11,755 nt of DNA from CAIYRG01 sp035318785. Lineage in GTDB: Bacteria; Pseudomonadota; Alphaproteobacteria; Micropepsales; Micropepsaceae. Below are positions 1-7,228 of this stretch, in pieces. The notes below the pieces were generated by a model. The model was not told the DNA's origin and searched no databases. It saw only the letters and a list, made by a program, of their open reading frames with translations. Position numbers and translations under genes: made by a program. Within the stretch, counting starts at the first letter, position 1. Every line of letters begins with the position of its first letter. Location of the stretch: contig DATHDZ010000238.1 of the NCBI GenBank assembly GCA_035318785.1, forward strand, positions 1 to 11,755, read 5' to 3'.

Positions 1-886
1 GGCCCACATCGAGAATCATCTCGTCCTCATCGACGGCGGCAACGCCGACGATGCGGTGATGCGTATTGGGCTTCAACTCTCTGGCCACCACGACATCGGT
101 GGGAAGCAGCAGCGTCGCATTCAGGGATTGCGCTTTGGCCAGGATGCGCCGCGCGGTGTCGAACTGATCGGGCTCCGCGAGCGATCGACCGATGGCGTGG
201 CCCTGTGCGGCGAAGAACGTATTCGCCATGGCGCCGCCGATCGTCATCATTTCCACTTTGCCCAGAAGGTTTTCGAGGAGCGCGATCTTGGTCGAGATCT
301 TGGCCCCGCCGATCACCGCCATTACCGGCCGCTCGGGATGATCCAAAGCCTTTCCGAGATGGGAGAGTTCGGCTTGCATCGAACGTCCCGCTGCGGAAGG
401 AAGCAAGTGCGCGACTCCTTCCGTCGAAGCATGGGCGCGATGGGCGGCCGAGAACGCGTCATTGACATAGATATCGCCGAGAGCCGCGAGGGCTTTGGCG
501 AATTCCGGGTCGTTCTTTTCTTCGCCCGGGTGAAAGCGCGTGTTCTCCAACAGAAGCACGTCGCTGTCTTTCAATTTCGCCACGGCCGCTTGTGCGATGG
601 GCCCGATGCAATCCTCGGCGAACGCGACGGGGCGCCCGAGCACGTCGGCAAGCGCCGCTGCGAGCGGCTTCAGCGACATGCTGGGTACGACCTTCCCGCC
701 GGGCCGGTCGAAATGGGAGAGCACGATCACGCGCGCGCTTTTCTCGGCCAACTCTTTGATCGTGGCGGCTTGACGTTCGATGCGCGTCGCGTCCGCGACC
801 ACGCCGTTCTTCATGGGCACGTTGAGGTCGGCGCGCACGAGTACGCGCGTTCCCTTGACAGCCAGATCATCAAGCGTGCGGTACAT
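1..886 (-). CDS. pgk: Phosphoglycerate kinase, C-terminus cut off by window edge
   Basis: Translating the minus strand from the ATG at 886 gives 295 residues without a stop up to the window edge; the usual family length is about 390-400, so roughly 100 C-terminal residues are missing. Phosphoglycerate kinase interconverts 1,3-bisphosphoglycerate + ADP and 3-phosphoglycerate + ATP in the cytoplasm. Visible family motifs are VRADLNVP (residues 17-24), the substrate-loop region LSHFDRP (56-62), ENTRFHPGEE (114-123), NDAFSAAHRAHAS (142-154) and the hinge/nucleotide region VIGGAKISTK (191-200). It lies 5 nt downstream of the gap stop codon and has no strong Shine-Dalgarno, so translation is probably coupled to gap. 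It is the third gene of a tkt-gap-pgk operon. LSHFDRP replaces the more usual LSHLGRP, a mild variation. The identity is very secure. Confidence 0.96.
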   Translation of the reverse strand, partial: MYRTLDDLAVKGTRVLVRADLNVPMKNGVVADATRIERQAATIKELAEKSARVIVLSHFDRPGGKVVPSMSLKPLAAALADVLGRPVAFAEDCIGPIAQAAVAKLKDSDVLLLENTRFHPGEEKNDPEFAKALAALGDIYVNDAFSAAHRAHASTEGVAHLLPSAAGRSMQAELSHLGKALDHPERPVMAVIGGAKISTKIALLENLLGKVEMMTIGGAMANTFFAAQGHAIGRSLAEPDQFDTARRILAKAQSLNATLLLPTDVVVARELKPNTHHRIVGVAAVDEDEMILDVG

Positions 887-891
887 GGAAC

Positions 892-1899
892 TTAGATGAG
901 CTTGCTCATGGCAACCGCGGTATCTGCCATACGGTTCGAGAAGCCCCACTCATTGTCGTACCACGACATCACCCGCACGAACGTGCCGTTGACCACCTTT
1001 GTCTGGTCTAGCGCGAAAGAGGACGAGGCGGGATTGTGGTTGAAATCGATCGAGACAAGCGGCGCATCCACGATGTCGAGCACGCCTTTAAGTTCCTGAC
1101 TTGCCGCTCTCTTCATCGCCGCGTTGATCTCCTCGATCGTCGTCGCGCGCTGCGCGACGATCTTCAGATCCACCACCGACACATTCGGCGTCGGCACGCG
1201 GATCGCGACGCCGTCGAGCTTGCCCTTGAGTTCGGGCAATACCAGCCCCACGGCTTTCGCCGCGCCCGTCGATGTCGGGATCATCGACACCGCCGCCGCC
1301 CGTCCGCGGTAAAGGTCCTTGTGCAGCTGATCGAGCGAGGGCTGATCATTGGTGTAGGAGTGCACAGTGGTCATGAATCCATGCTCGATGCCGACCGTGT
1401 CATTCAGCACCTTCGCTACCGGTGCTAGGCAATTGGTCGTGCAGGAGGCGTTTGAGACGATGATGTGCTCGCGCGTCAGGCTTTGGTGATTGACGCCGTA
1501 AACGACGGTCAGATCGACATTGTCGGCCGGGGCCGAAATCAGCACGCGCTTGGCGCCCGCCGCGAGATGGGCCGCGGCCTTCTCCTTGGACGTGAAGATC
1601 CCCGTGCATTCCAGCGCGATGTCGACGCCCAATTCCTTGTGCGGCAGCTCCGCGGGATTCCTGATCGCGGTCACTTTCAGATTGTGGCCGTCGACCATCA
1701 TCCGATCGCCTTCCGTCTTTACCTCGCCGGGAAAGCGGCCATGCACCGAATCGTAGCGCAAGAGATGCGCGTTGGTCTCCACCGGCCCCAGATCGTTGAT
1801 GGCCACGACCTGGATGTCCTTGCGCCCGCTCTCGATGATGGAGCGCAGCACCAGCCGGCCGATGCGGCCAAAACCGTTGATGGCAACACGAACGGCCAT
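892..1899 (-). CDS. gap: Type I glyceraldehyde-3-phosphate dehydrogenase
   Basis: Full-length protein of 335 residues, the normal family size. It catalyses phosphorylating, NAD(P)-dependent oxidation of glyceraldehyde-3-phosphate to 1,3-bisphosphoglycerate, feeding the adjacent pgk product. The Rossmann motif NGFGRIGR is at 8-15. The acidic residue D36 in AIND usually favours NAD. The catalytic motif SNASCTTN carries C153, and H180 sits in TTVHSYTNDQ. The segment before HKDLYRGR reads LDQL (189-192), where many strictly NAD-dependent enzymes have LDLP, so cofactor use may be relaxed; this is an inference. A good ribosome site (AAGGA, 7-8 nt before ATG) lies inside the end of tkt, whose stop is only 3 nt upstream. 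It is the middle gene of the tkt-gap-pgk operon. Confidence 0.97.
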   Translation of the reverse strand: MAVRVAINGFGRIGRLVLRSIIESGRKDIQVVAINDLGPVETNAHLLRYDSVHGRFPGEVKTEGDRMMVDGHNLKVTAIRNPAELPHKELGVDIALECTGIFTSKEKAAAHLAAGAKRVLISAPADNVDLTVVYGVNHQSLTREHIIVSNASCTTNCLAPVAKVLNDTVGIEHGFMTTVHSYTNDQPSLDQLHKDLYRGRAAAVSMIPTSTGAAKAVGLVLPELKGKLDGVAIRVPTPNVSVVDLKIVAQRATTIEEINAAMKRAASQELKGVLDIVDAPLVSIDFNHNPASSSFALDQTKVVNGTFVRVMSWYDNEWGFSNRMADTAVAMSKLI

Positions 1900-1902
1900 G
1901 AT

Positions 1903-3948
1903 TTATTCCTTCTTCAGACGCGCGAGGGCGGCCTCAGCCGCAGCTTCTGCGGTAATACCGAACTCTTTGTAGAGTACCTTATAGGGCGCACTGGCGCCGA
2001 AACCGTGCATGCCGATAAAGGCTCCGGACGGGCCTATATAGCGCTCCCAGCCGAAAGGCGAGGCAGCTTCGATCGCAACCTTAACGGTTCCTAACCCTAG
2101 TACCCTTGCCCGATAATCTTCGTCCTGTTCGTCGAACAATTCGGTGCTCGGCATTGAGACGACTCGGGCGCCGATGTTCTGCCGCTGCAGGATCTCGCGC
2201 GCCGCGACGGCGATCTCCACCTCCGAGCCGGTTGCAAGGAACGTCACCTGCGCGCGGCCTTCGCTCTCGCGCAGCACATAGGCGCCGCGAGCGGAGAGGT
2301 TCGCCGCTTCATGTTCGACCCGCAGCGTGGCGAGATTCTGCCGCGACAGCGCCATCAGGCTAGGGCGCGTCTTCTCCTTCAGGGCGATCTCCCAGCATTC
2401 GGCGGTTTCCACGCCGTCCGCGGGCCGCAGCACGAGCAGATTGGGCATCGCGCGCAAGGCGGCCAGATGCTCGATCGGCTGATGCGTCGTTCCGTCTTCC
2501 CCGAGCCCGATGGAATCATGCGTCATCACGTAGATGACGCGTATCTTCATGATCGCGGCCAACCGAATAGAAGGGCGGCAATAATCCGAGAAGATGAGGA
2601 ACGTGCCCGAATAGGGAACGAGCCCGCCATGCAGGGCGAGGCCGTTCATCGCCGCGGCCATGCCGTGTTCGCGTATGCCATAATGGATGTAGCGGCCCGC
2701 ATAATAGCCCGGCGCGATCTCCGGATCGTTCTTCGTCTTGGTGAGGTTGGAGGGCGTCAAATCCGCCGAACCGCCGATGACGGTGGGAAGCTCGGCGTTC
2801 ACCACCTCCAATGCCATCTCGGAGGCTTTGCGCGTGGCGATGCTGGGCTTCTCGGCGCTGAACTTCGTTTTCAGTGCGGCAAGGGCGGGGGTGAGGCTCG
2901 GCGGGATTTCCGCCGACAGCGCTTTCTCGAAGGAATCGCGTAACGTCGGCTGAGTCGCAGCGAGGCGCGATTCCCACGCTTTGCGGTCATGGGCGCCGCG
3001 CGCGCCTGCTGTTCGCCAGGCAGCGAGCAGGTCGGAGGGAATTTCGAAAGGCGGGTAGGGCCAGCCAAGCGCGATCCGCGCGCCCGCGACCTCTTCGGGG
3101 CCCAGCGCTTCGCCATGCGCCTTCGACGTGCCGGCGCGTTTGGGCGCGCCGAAGCCGATCACCGTCTTACAGGCGATCAGCACCGGCCGCTCGCTCGTCT
3201 TCGCCGCGTCGAGAGCAGCGGCGATCGCATTGGGATCATGGCCGTCGACGCGGCTCGCCGCCCAGCCCATCGCCTCGAAGCGCAGTAGCGTGTCGGTGGA
3301 ATCGGCTAGCTGGGTCGACCCGTCGATGGAGATGCCATTGTCATCGTAAAGGACAATCAGGCGATTCAACTTCAGATGGCCGGCAAGACTGCAGGCCTCG
3401 TGGCTGATGCCTTCCATCAGATCGCCGTCGCTGGCGATGACATAGGTCCTGTGATCGACCAGCGCATCGCCGAAGCGCGCATTCATGATGCGTTCGGCCA
3501 GCGCCATCCCGACGGCATTGCCCAGACCCTGGCCCAAAGGCCCGGTCGTCGTCTCGATCCCCGGCGCATGACCATATTCGGGATGGCCTGCGCAGGGGCT
3601 GCCCCATTGCCGAAAGCGTTTGATATCGTCCAGCGTGATGCCGTCATAGCCCGTCAGAAAAAGAACAGCGTAGAGCAGCATCGAACCGTGGCCGGCAGAA
3701 AGCACGAAGCGGTCGCGGTCGGGCCAGGCCGGATCGGAAGGGTCGAATGTCAGAAAGCGCGTGAAAAGCACCGTCGCCACATCGGCCATGCCCATAGGCA
3801 TGCCGGGATGTCCCGATTTCGCAGCCTCGACAGCATCCATCGCGAGTGCGCGGATCGCATTGGCCATGCGTCGCGCGCCATCCTTGGATTGCGGAAGCTC
3901 GGTTGCGGAGGTCGGGGTGGGGGGTACGGCCGGCGCTGCTTGTGTCAT
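1903..3948 (-). CDS. tkt: Transketolase
   Basis: Protein of 681 residues (the E. coli enzyme has about 663; the extra length is a Pro/Ala-rich N-terminal tail before MANAIRALAMDAVEAAKSG). This thiamine-diphosphate enzyme transfers two-carbon ketol units in the non-oxidative pentose-phosphate pathway (and in the Calvin cycle where present). In order it shows SGHPGMPMG with H47, SAGHGSM with H87, GHPE with H121, and the ThDP/metal motif SDGDLMEG (173-180) followed by YDDNGISIDG with N204. KAHGE with H278, REHGM with the catalytic glutamate E427, and GEDGTTHQPIEH with H489 follow. These match the substrate- and cofactor-binding residues known for the family. The chosen ATG has GAAGG about 8 nt upstream. 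It is the first gene of the operon, transcribed divergently from the DUF4164-zapA side. Confidence 0.97.
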   Translation of the reverse strand: MTQAAPAVPPTPTSATELPQSKDGARRMANAIRALAMDAVEAAKSGHPGMPMGMADVATVLFTRFLTFDPSDPAWPDRDRFVLSAGHGSMLLYAVLFLTGYDGITLDDIKRFRQWGSPCAGHPEYGHAPGIETTTGPLGQGLGNAVGMALAERIMNARFGDALVDHRTYVIASDGDLMEGISHEACSLAGHLKLNRLIVLYDDNGISIDGSTQLADSTDTLLRFEAMGWAASRVDGHDPNAIAAALDAAKTSERPVLIACKTVIGFGAPKRAGTSKAHGEALGPEEVAGARIALGWPYPPFEIPSDLLAAWRTAGARGAHDRKAWESRLAATQPTLRDSFEKALSAEIPPSLTPALAALKTKFSAEKPSIATRKASEMALEVVNAELPTVIGGSADLTPSNLTKTKNDPEIAPGYYAGRYIHYGIREHGMAAAMNGLALHGGLVPYSGTFLIFSDYCRPSIRLAAIMKIRVIYVMTHDSIGLGEDGTTHQPIEHLAALRAMPNLLVLRPADGVETAECWEIALKEKTRPSLMALSRQNLATLRVEHEAANLSARGAYVLRESEGRAQVTFLATGSEVEIAVAAREILQRQNIGARVVSMPSTELFDEQDEDYRARVLGLGTVKVAIEAASPFGWERYIGPSGAFIGMHGFGASAPYKVLYKEFGITAEAAAEAALARLKKE

Positions 3949-3969
3949 CTTTTCGCCTTCATGAACTGG

Positions 3970-3998
3970 CCTTAAGCCACGGCTCTTCCATGCGTCAA
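3970..3998 (-). promoter_or_regulatory. Candidate sigma-70-type promoter for tkt-gap-pgk
   Basis: On the minus strand a -35-like TTGACG (3998-3993) is followed by a 17-nt spacer and a weak -10-like TTAAGG (3975-3970). Transcription would start near 3963 and leave a leader of about 15 nt with the GAAGG ribosome site. The -35 is close to consensus but the -10 is poor, so this is a motif-based suggestion only. Confidence 0.3.
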
Positions 3999-4123
3999 GG
4001 GGCGCGGACCCGCGTCCACCGACTTCTGATTTTCCGCCTGGGGATTGGCAATTGCAAACCGTTGCCCCGATTTCCTTCTGCGCCTAAGGTGAGTCGCCTT
4101 CATGGATTTTGCGGATTGCCTGG

Positions 4124-4390
4124 ATGACGAGGCTCGACGATGCCCTGGCGCGCTTCTCTGCCGCACTCGACCGGTTGGAGAGCCGAGTCGAAGAGGCGAA
4201 CGCGCGTGCACAGGAGGCTGCGGATTCGCCCGCGGAAATCAGTCTCCTGAGAGCCGAACGCGAGCGGATGTGCATCCGCATCGGGGAACTGGAAGAGGAA
4301 TCGCGTGCCCTTGCCGGTTTGACGGGCGAAGTGGAAGAACGGCTCGACGGCGCCATCGCAGAAATCCGCGAAGTGCTCAGCAGAAATTGA
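4124..4390 (+). CDS. Small coiled-coil protein, DUF4164 type, next to zapA
   Basis: A short ORF of 88 residues starting MTRLDDALARFSAALDRLE. The composition is almost entirely helical and charged, with heptad-like leucine spacing (LDDALARFSAALDRLESRVEE, then an ISLL...RERMCIRIGELEEE segment), so a coiled coil is expected; there is no signal peptide or membrane segment. It resembles the alphaproteobacterial DUF4164 family that sits directly before zapA. Function is not established; a role related to ZapA or the divisome is only suggested by position. The ATG at 4124 is preferred over an in-frame TTG at 4109 because homologues as I recall them begin close to the RLD motif; neither has a convincing ribosome site. 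zapA starts 40 nt downstream, so the pair is probably one transcript. Confidence 0.75.
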   Translation: MTRLDDALARFSAALDRLESRVEEANARAQEAADSPAEISLLRAERERMCIRIGELEEESRALAGLTGEVEERLDGAIAEIREVLSRN

Positions 4391-4430
4391 CCGCCGCCTT
4401 GAGTTCCTAAGCTTGAACGGGAGTAGCCTG

Positions 4431-4790
4431 ATGCCGCTGGTAAATGTGTTGGTGAACGGCCGGGCCTATACCGTCGCCTGCGACGAGGGCGAGGAAGACC
4501 ATTTGCGTGAGCTCGGCCAATATCTCGACAAGAGGGTACGGGAACTCTCGGCCACCGTCGGTCAGGTCGCGGATTCGCGCCTGCTGCTGATGGCCGGACT
4601 CGTCATCGCCGATGAGCTGTCCGACGCGCTGGCAAAGCTCGACGAACGCAACAAGGAATTAACGGCGATCAAATCTGCGCGGGCACTCGCCGCGGAAAAC
4701 CTGACAAACGACGATGAACGGGCCGCCGATGTCTTGGAATTGGCGGCATCGCGCCTTGAGGCCATTGCCGCACGTCTCGCGCCTGCCTAG
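4431..4790 (+). CDS. zapA: Cell division protein ZapA
   Basis: 119-residue cytoplasmic protein, typical for alphaproteobacterial ZapA, which binds FtsZ and promotes bundling of the Z ring. The N-terminal globular part has the family pattern VNGRAYTVACDEGEEDHLRELGQYLDKRV. Next comes the conserved DSRLLLMAGLVIADEL helix, and then a long charged coiled-coil tail (ALAKLDERNKEL to the end) used for dimer/tetramer formation. The ATG at 4431 is chosen over an upstream in-frame TTG (4413) because GGGAG at 4419-4423 lies 7 nt before the ATG and homologues begin just before VNVLVNG. The gene follows the DUF4164-type protein and precedes the 6S RNA gene, the usual alphaproteobacterial order. Its stop codon TAG coincides with the first bases of the proposed 6S -10 box. 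Confidence 0.93.
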   Translation: MPLVNVLVNGRAYTVACDEGEEDHLRELGQYLDKRVRELSATVGQVADSRLLLMAGLVIADELSDALAKLDERNKELTAIKSARALAAENLTNDDERAADVLELAASRLEAIAARLAPA

Positions 4791-4793
4791 ATT
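4765..4793 (+). promoter_or_regulatory. Candidate 6S RNA promoter inside the end of zapA
   Basis: TTGCCG (4765-4770), a 17-nt spacer and TAGATT (4788-4793) form a plausible housekeeping promoter. The predicted start, 6-7 nt after the -10, falls at about 4800, exactly where the closing stem of the predicted 6S RNA begins. The -10 box includes the zapA stop codon TAG (4788-4790). The agreement between promoter spacing and RNA 5' end supports both calls, but no transcript data are available. Confidence 0.5.
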
Positions 4794-4797
4794 AACT

Positions 4798-4966
4798 CCG
4801 GGCGGGTACTACTCCGCGCGTCAGGCAAGCGATGCCCAGGGGCCTTAATGGTACTCACCGGGAGCTGTCCCTGGCCGGGATCGTGGTCCTGGTCATATGG
4901 CGCCCACCTGCACTTGCAGGCCCGTGAGGATCCAAGTCCAACGGCGATAGTGGTCCCGCCCACCTT
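4798..4966 (+). ncRNA. ssrS: 6S RNA
   Basis: The roughly 200-bp gap between zapA and the ygfA homologue is where 6S RNA genes lie in many proteobacteria. The sequence folds as expected. A long closing stem pairs GGGCGGG (4800-4806) with CCCGCCC (4955-4961), continuing, after one bulged base, with ACTAC (4808-4812) against GTGGT (4950-4954). An inner stem pairs CTCAC-C-GGG (4854-4862) with CCCGTGAG (4921-4928), leaving large single-stranded stretches between the stems that would be the central bubble. A small hairpin CCTGC-ACTT-GCAGG lies at 4907-4920. The length of about 165 nt is normal. 6S RNA mimics an open promoter and binds the housekeeping RNA polymerase holoenzyme, mainly in stationary phase. 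Exact ends are approximate. No protein-coding potential is needed to explain the region. Confidence 0.85.
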
Positions 4967-4987
4967 ATTTTGGTAACGCCATACCTC

Positions 4988-5563
4988 ATGACCATTGCCG
5001 CGTTGAAGGAAGTCGTGAGGAAAGAGGCGCTGGAACGCCGGGCAGCATTGAAGCCCCGGCTTGGCGAGCTTTCCCACCGTCTCGCCGACATCTTTCTTAA
5101 GCAAATCCCGGCGCCGAGAGGCTCTACGGTATCCGCCTATGTGGCGATTGGAGACGAGGCCGATCCTGCACCGCTACTGGAGGCGTTGCGCGCGCGCGGC
5201 CATGCCATCGCTTTGCCGCGCGTGACGGGGCGAGGAAAGCCGTTGGATTTTCATCGCCACGATGTGGGGAAGGCCCTGGTTCCCGGCGGCTTCGGCCTCT
5301 CGGAACCGGCGCGCGATTGGCCCCAAGTGGAACCCGATGTCCTCATCGTGCCGCTGCTGGCTTTCGATGCGCTTGGGTACCGCATTGGCTACGGGGCGGG
5401 ATTCTACGATCGTACACTCGCCAAACTCCGCGACGCTCGCCACGTGCTCGCCGTCGGTTTTGCTTTCGCCGTACAGGAGTTCGAGACTGTGCCGCATGAT
5501 GGCAACGATCAGCGGCTCGACTGGGTGGTGACGGAAAACGGCGCACACAAGTTCGAAGGATAG
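4988..5563 (+). CDS. ygfA: 5-formyltetrahydrofolate cyclo-ligase (MTHFS)
   Basis: 191-residue cytoplasmic enzyme (the E. coli protein has 182). It converts 5-formyltetrahydrofolate to 5,10-methenyltetrahydrofolate with ATP, recycling folate. An N-terminal basic helix (LKEVVRKEALERRAAL, 6-21) precedes the hallmark loop VPLLAFDALGYRIGYGAGFYDR (121-142), whose GYGAGFYDR contacts the phosphates. The C-terminal VPHDGNDQRLDWVVTE (168-183) is also typical. The ATG at 4988 is preferred over an upstream in-frame TTG at 4970, although no strong ribosome site is visible. The start lies about 25 nt after the 3' end of 6S RNA, so it may be read from the 6S promoter as in E. coli ssrS-ygfA. The next gene begins 2 nt after its stop. 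Confidence 0.93.
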   Translation: MTIAALKEVVRKEALERRAALKPRLGELSHRLADIFLKQIPAPRGSTVSAYVAIGDEADPAPLLEALRARGHAIALPRVTGRGKPLDFHRHDVGKALVPGGFGLSEPARDWPQVEPDVLIVPLLAFDALGYRIGYGAGFYDRTLAKLRDARHVLAVGFAFAVQEFETVPHDGNDQRLDWVVTENGAHKFEG

Positions 5564-5565
5564 CC

Positions 5566-6381
5566 ATGCGGATTCTTTTCATCGGCGATGTGATCGGACG
5601 GCCCGGGCGCGACGTGCTGGCTGCCGAGTTGCCTGGTTTGCGCGAGCGCCTCGCCCTCGATTTCGTCGTCGCCAATGGCGAGAATGCCGCCGGCGGATTC
5701 GGGATCACGCGCAATGTGGCGAATGATCTCTTCGCCACCGGAGTCGATGTGCTGACCAGCGGCAATCATTGGCTCGACCAGCGCGAGATCCTCACCTTCA
5801 TCGATACCGAGGAACGCATCTTGCGGCCGCGCAATTACCCGCCGGGCACGCCGGGACGCGGCGCCAATCTCTACCCCGCGCGAGGCGGCGCCCGCGTGCT
5901 GGTCATCAATGTGATGGGACGCATCTATATGGACCCGCTCGATGATCCATTCGCCGCGGTCGACGCCGAGCTTTCCGCCTGTCCTTTGCGCGAAGGGGCG
6001 GACGCCATCATTGTCGACATGCACGCGGAGGCCACGTCGGAGAAAATGGCGATGGGCCAATTCTGCGATGGGCGCGCAAGCTGCGTGGTCGGCACGCACA
6101 GCCATGTCCCCACCGCGGATGCCCAGATTCTTCCCCATGGCACCGCCTATCAGACCGATGCGGGAGCCTGCGCCGACTATGATTCGGTGATCGGGATGGA
6201 AAAGTTCGAGCCCATTCAGCGCTTCACCAAGAAGATGCCGACCGGGCGCATGACTCCCTCTCTCGGGCCGGCGACCCTTTGCGCAGTTTTTGTGGAGACC
6301 GATCGGCTGACCGGGCTGGCCTTGCGCGCCGAGCCTGTGCGCGTCGGCGGACGCCTCATCCCGACCACGCCCGTCGTTTGA
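5566..6381 (+). CDS. ymdB: YmdB-family (TIGR00282) metallophosphoesterase
   Basis: 271-residue protein of the calcineurin-like family that includes Bacillus subtilis YmdB, a 2',3'-cyclic nucleotide phosphodiesterase affecting mRNA levels and development. Metal-binding residues are recognisable along the chain: GDV with D8, NGEN with E39/N40, SGNHWLD with N67/H68, DMHAEATSEK with H153, and GTHSHVPTAD with H178 and H180. YDSVIGM (205-211) is the usual C-terminal signature. There is no signal peptide, so it should be cytoplasmic. GAAGGA at the end of ygfA is its ribosome site and the intergenic gap is 2 nt, so the two genes are translationally coupled. Family membership is secure; the in vivo substrate in alphaproteobacteria is not known to me. 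Confidence 0.9.
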   Translation: MRILFIGDVIGRPGRDVLAAELPGLRERLALDFVVANGENAAGGFGITRNVANDLFATGVDVLTSGNHWLDQREILTFIDTEERILRPRNYPPGTPGRGANLYPARGGARVLVINVMGRIYMDPLDDPFAAVDAELSACPLREGADAIIVDMHAEATSEKMAMGQFCDGRASCVVGTHSHVPTADAQILPHGTAYQTDAGACADYDSVIGMEKFEPIQRFTKKMPTGRMTPSLGPATLCAVFVETDRLTGLALRAEPVRVGGRLIPTTPVV

Positions 6382-6441
6382 GCCAATAGCCTAAGCATCA
6401 AATAGCTTGATCCCGTCTCGCCGCCGGGCCATATCGGACGC

Positions 6442-7218
6442 ATGGTTCCCAGCGTCTTCGTGTCCCATGGCGCGCCGACCCTTCCGCTCGACGAGTGCCC
6501 GGCACGCACATTCCTCAAGGGCCTCGGCGCGACACTGCCACGCCCCAGTGCCGTTCTTGCGGTGTCCGCGCATTGGGAGACGGAGACGCCGACCGTCAAC
6601 CTCGTCTCGGTCAACGACACCATCCATGATTTCTCGGGCTTTCCCGACGCGCTTTATGAGATGCGCTATCCCGCGCACGGTTCGCGTGCTCTGGTCACGC
6701 GCACGCAGCAGGTGCTGGCCGAGGCCGGCTTCAAGTTGGAGGTCGACGAGGCCCGCGGTCTCGACCATGGCGCGTGGGTTCCCCTGATGCTCATGTACCC
6801 CGAGGCCGACGTGCCGGTGGTCCAGCTCAGCGTGCAGAGTGACCTCGGGCCGGAGTACCATATGAAGCTTGGCGCGGCGCTTGCGCCCTTGCGGAGCGAG
6901 GACGTGTTGGTGCTAGGCACAGGCGGTTTCGTCCACAATTTGTGGAGCCGCGATCGCGGACGGATCGATGGCCCGGAGCCGCCCTGGGTGCCGGAATTTT
7001 CCGATTGGGTCCATGCCGCAATCACCCACGGGCGGACCGCGGACCTGGTCCGATACCTCAAGCTTGCGCCTCACGCCGCCCTGGCGCACCCCGAGGAGGA
7101 GCATTTTCTGCCGCTTTTTGTGGCCCTTGGTGCGGGCGGCGTGGCAGCGAAGCCCGAGCGCCTGCACGAAAGCACCACCTTTGGCACCCTCAGGATGGAC
7201 GCCTATGCTTTTACCTAA
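6442..7218 (+). CDS. Class III extradiol dioxygenase, DODA/YgiD (LigB) type
   Basis: 258-residue protein, close to the E. coli YgiD (4,5-DOPA extradiol dioxygenase) length. The family's metal ligands and active-site histidines are visible: FVSHGAP with H9, SAHWE with H44, HDFSGFP with H62, GLDHGAW with H109, and GTGGFVHNL with H165. Such enzymes open catecholic rings using Fe(II) or, in plant and YgiD-like members, handle DOPA; the natural substrate here cannot be read from sequence. It stands 60 nt after the YmdB gene and 67 nt before yebC. There is no clear ribosome site before the ATG. The gene is not part of the conserved ruv cluster, so it is probably an independent insertion, though its base composition matches the neighbours. 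Confidence 0.88.
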   Translation: MVPSVFVSHGAPTLPLDECPARTFLKGLGATLPRPSAVLAVSAHWETETPTVNLVSVNDTIHDFSGFPDALYEMRYPAHGSRALVTRTQQVLAEAGFKLEVDEARGLDHGAWVPLMLMYPEADVPVVQLSVQSDLGPEYHMKLGAALAPLRSEDVLVLGTGGFVHNLWSRDRGRIDGPEPPWVPEFSDWVHAAITHGRTADLVRYLKLAPHAALAHPEEEHFLPLFVALGAGGVAAKPERLHESTTFGTLRMDAYAFT

Positions 7219-7228
7219 GACGCCGCTC

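Noticed and set aside
56..895. Long plus-strand ORF (279 residues) opposite pgk
   Set aside because: It is antisense to a clearly conserved phosphoglycerate kinase. The Arg/His/Gly-rich translation is typical of GC-rich shadow frames and shows no family motif.
1465..2094. Plus-strand ORF of 209 residues crossing the gap/tkt junction
   Set aside because: Antisense to two well-conserved genes and crossing their boundary; no recognisable domain or ribosome site.
3376..3975. Plus-strand ORF of 199 residues opposite tkt
   Set aside because: Shadow of the transketolase N-terminal region; low-complexity Arg/His/Ala-rich translation.
4787..5104. Minus-strand ORF of 105 residues over the 6S region
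   Set aside because: The RNA stem structure and location explain these bases; the translation has no recognisable motif and extends into conserved ygfA.
5509..6138. Minus-strand ORF of 209 residues over the YmdB-family gene
   Set aside because: Antisense to a protein with all its metal ligands conserved; no independent support.
6397..6411. Small hairpin ATCAA-ATAGC-TTGAT after the YmdB-family gene as a terminator
   Set aside because: Only 5 AT-rich pairs with no following T-run; too weak to call a terminator.
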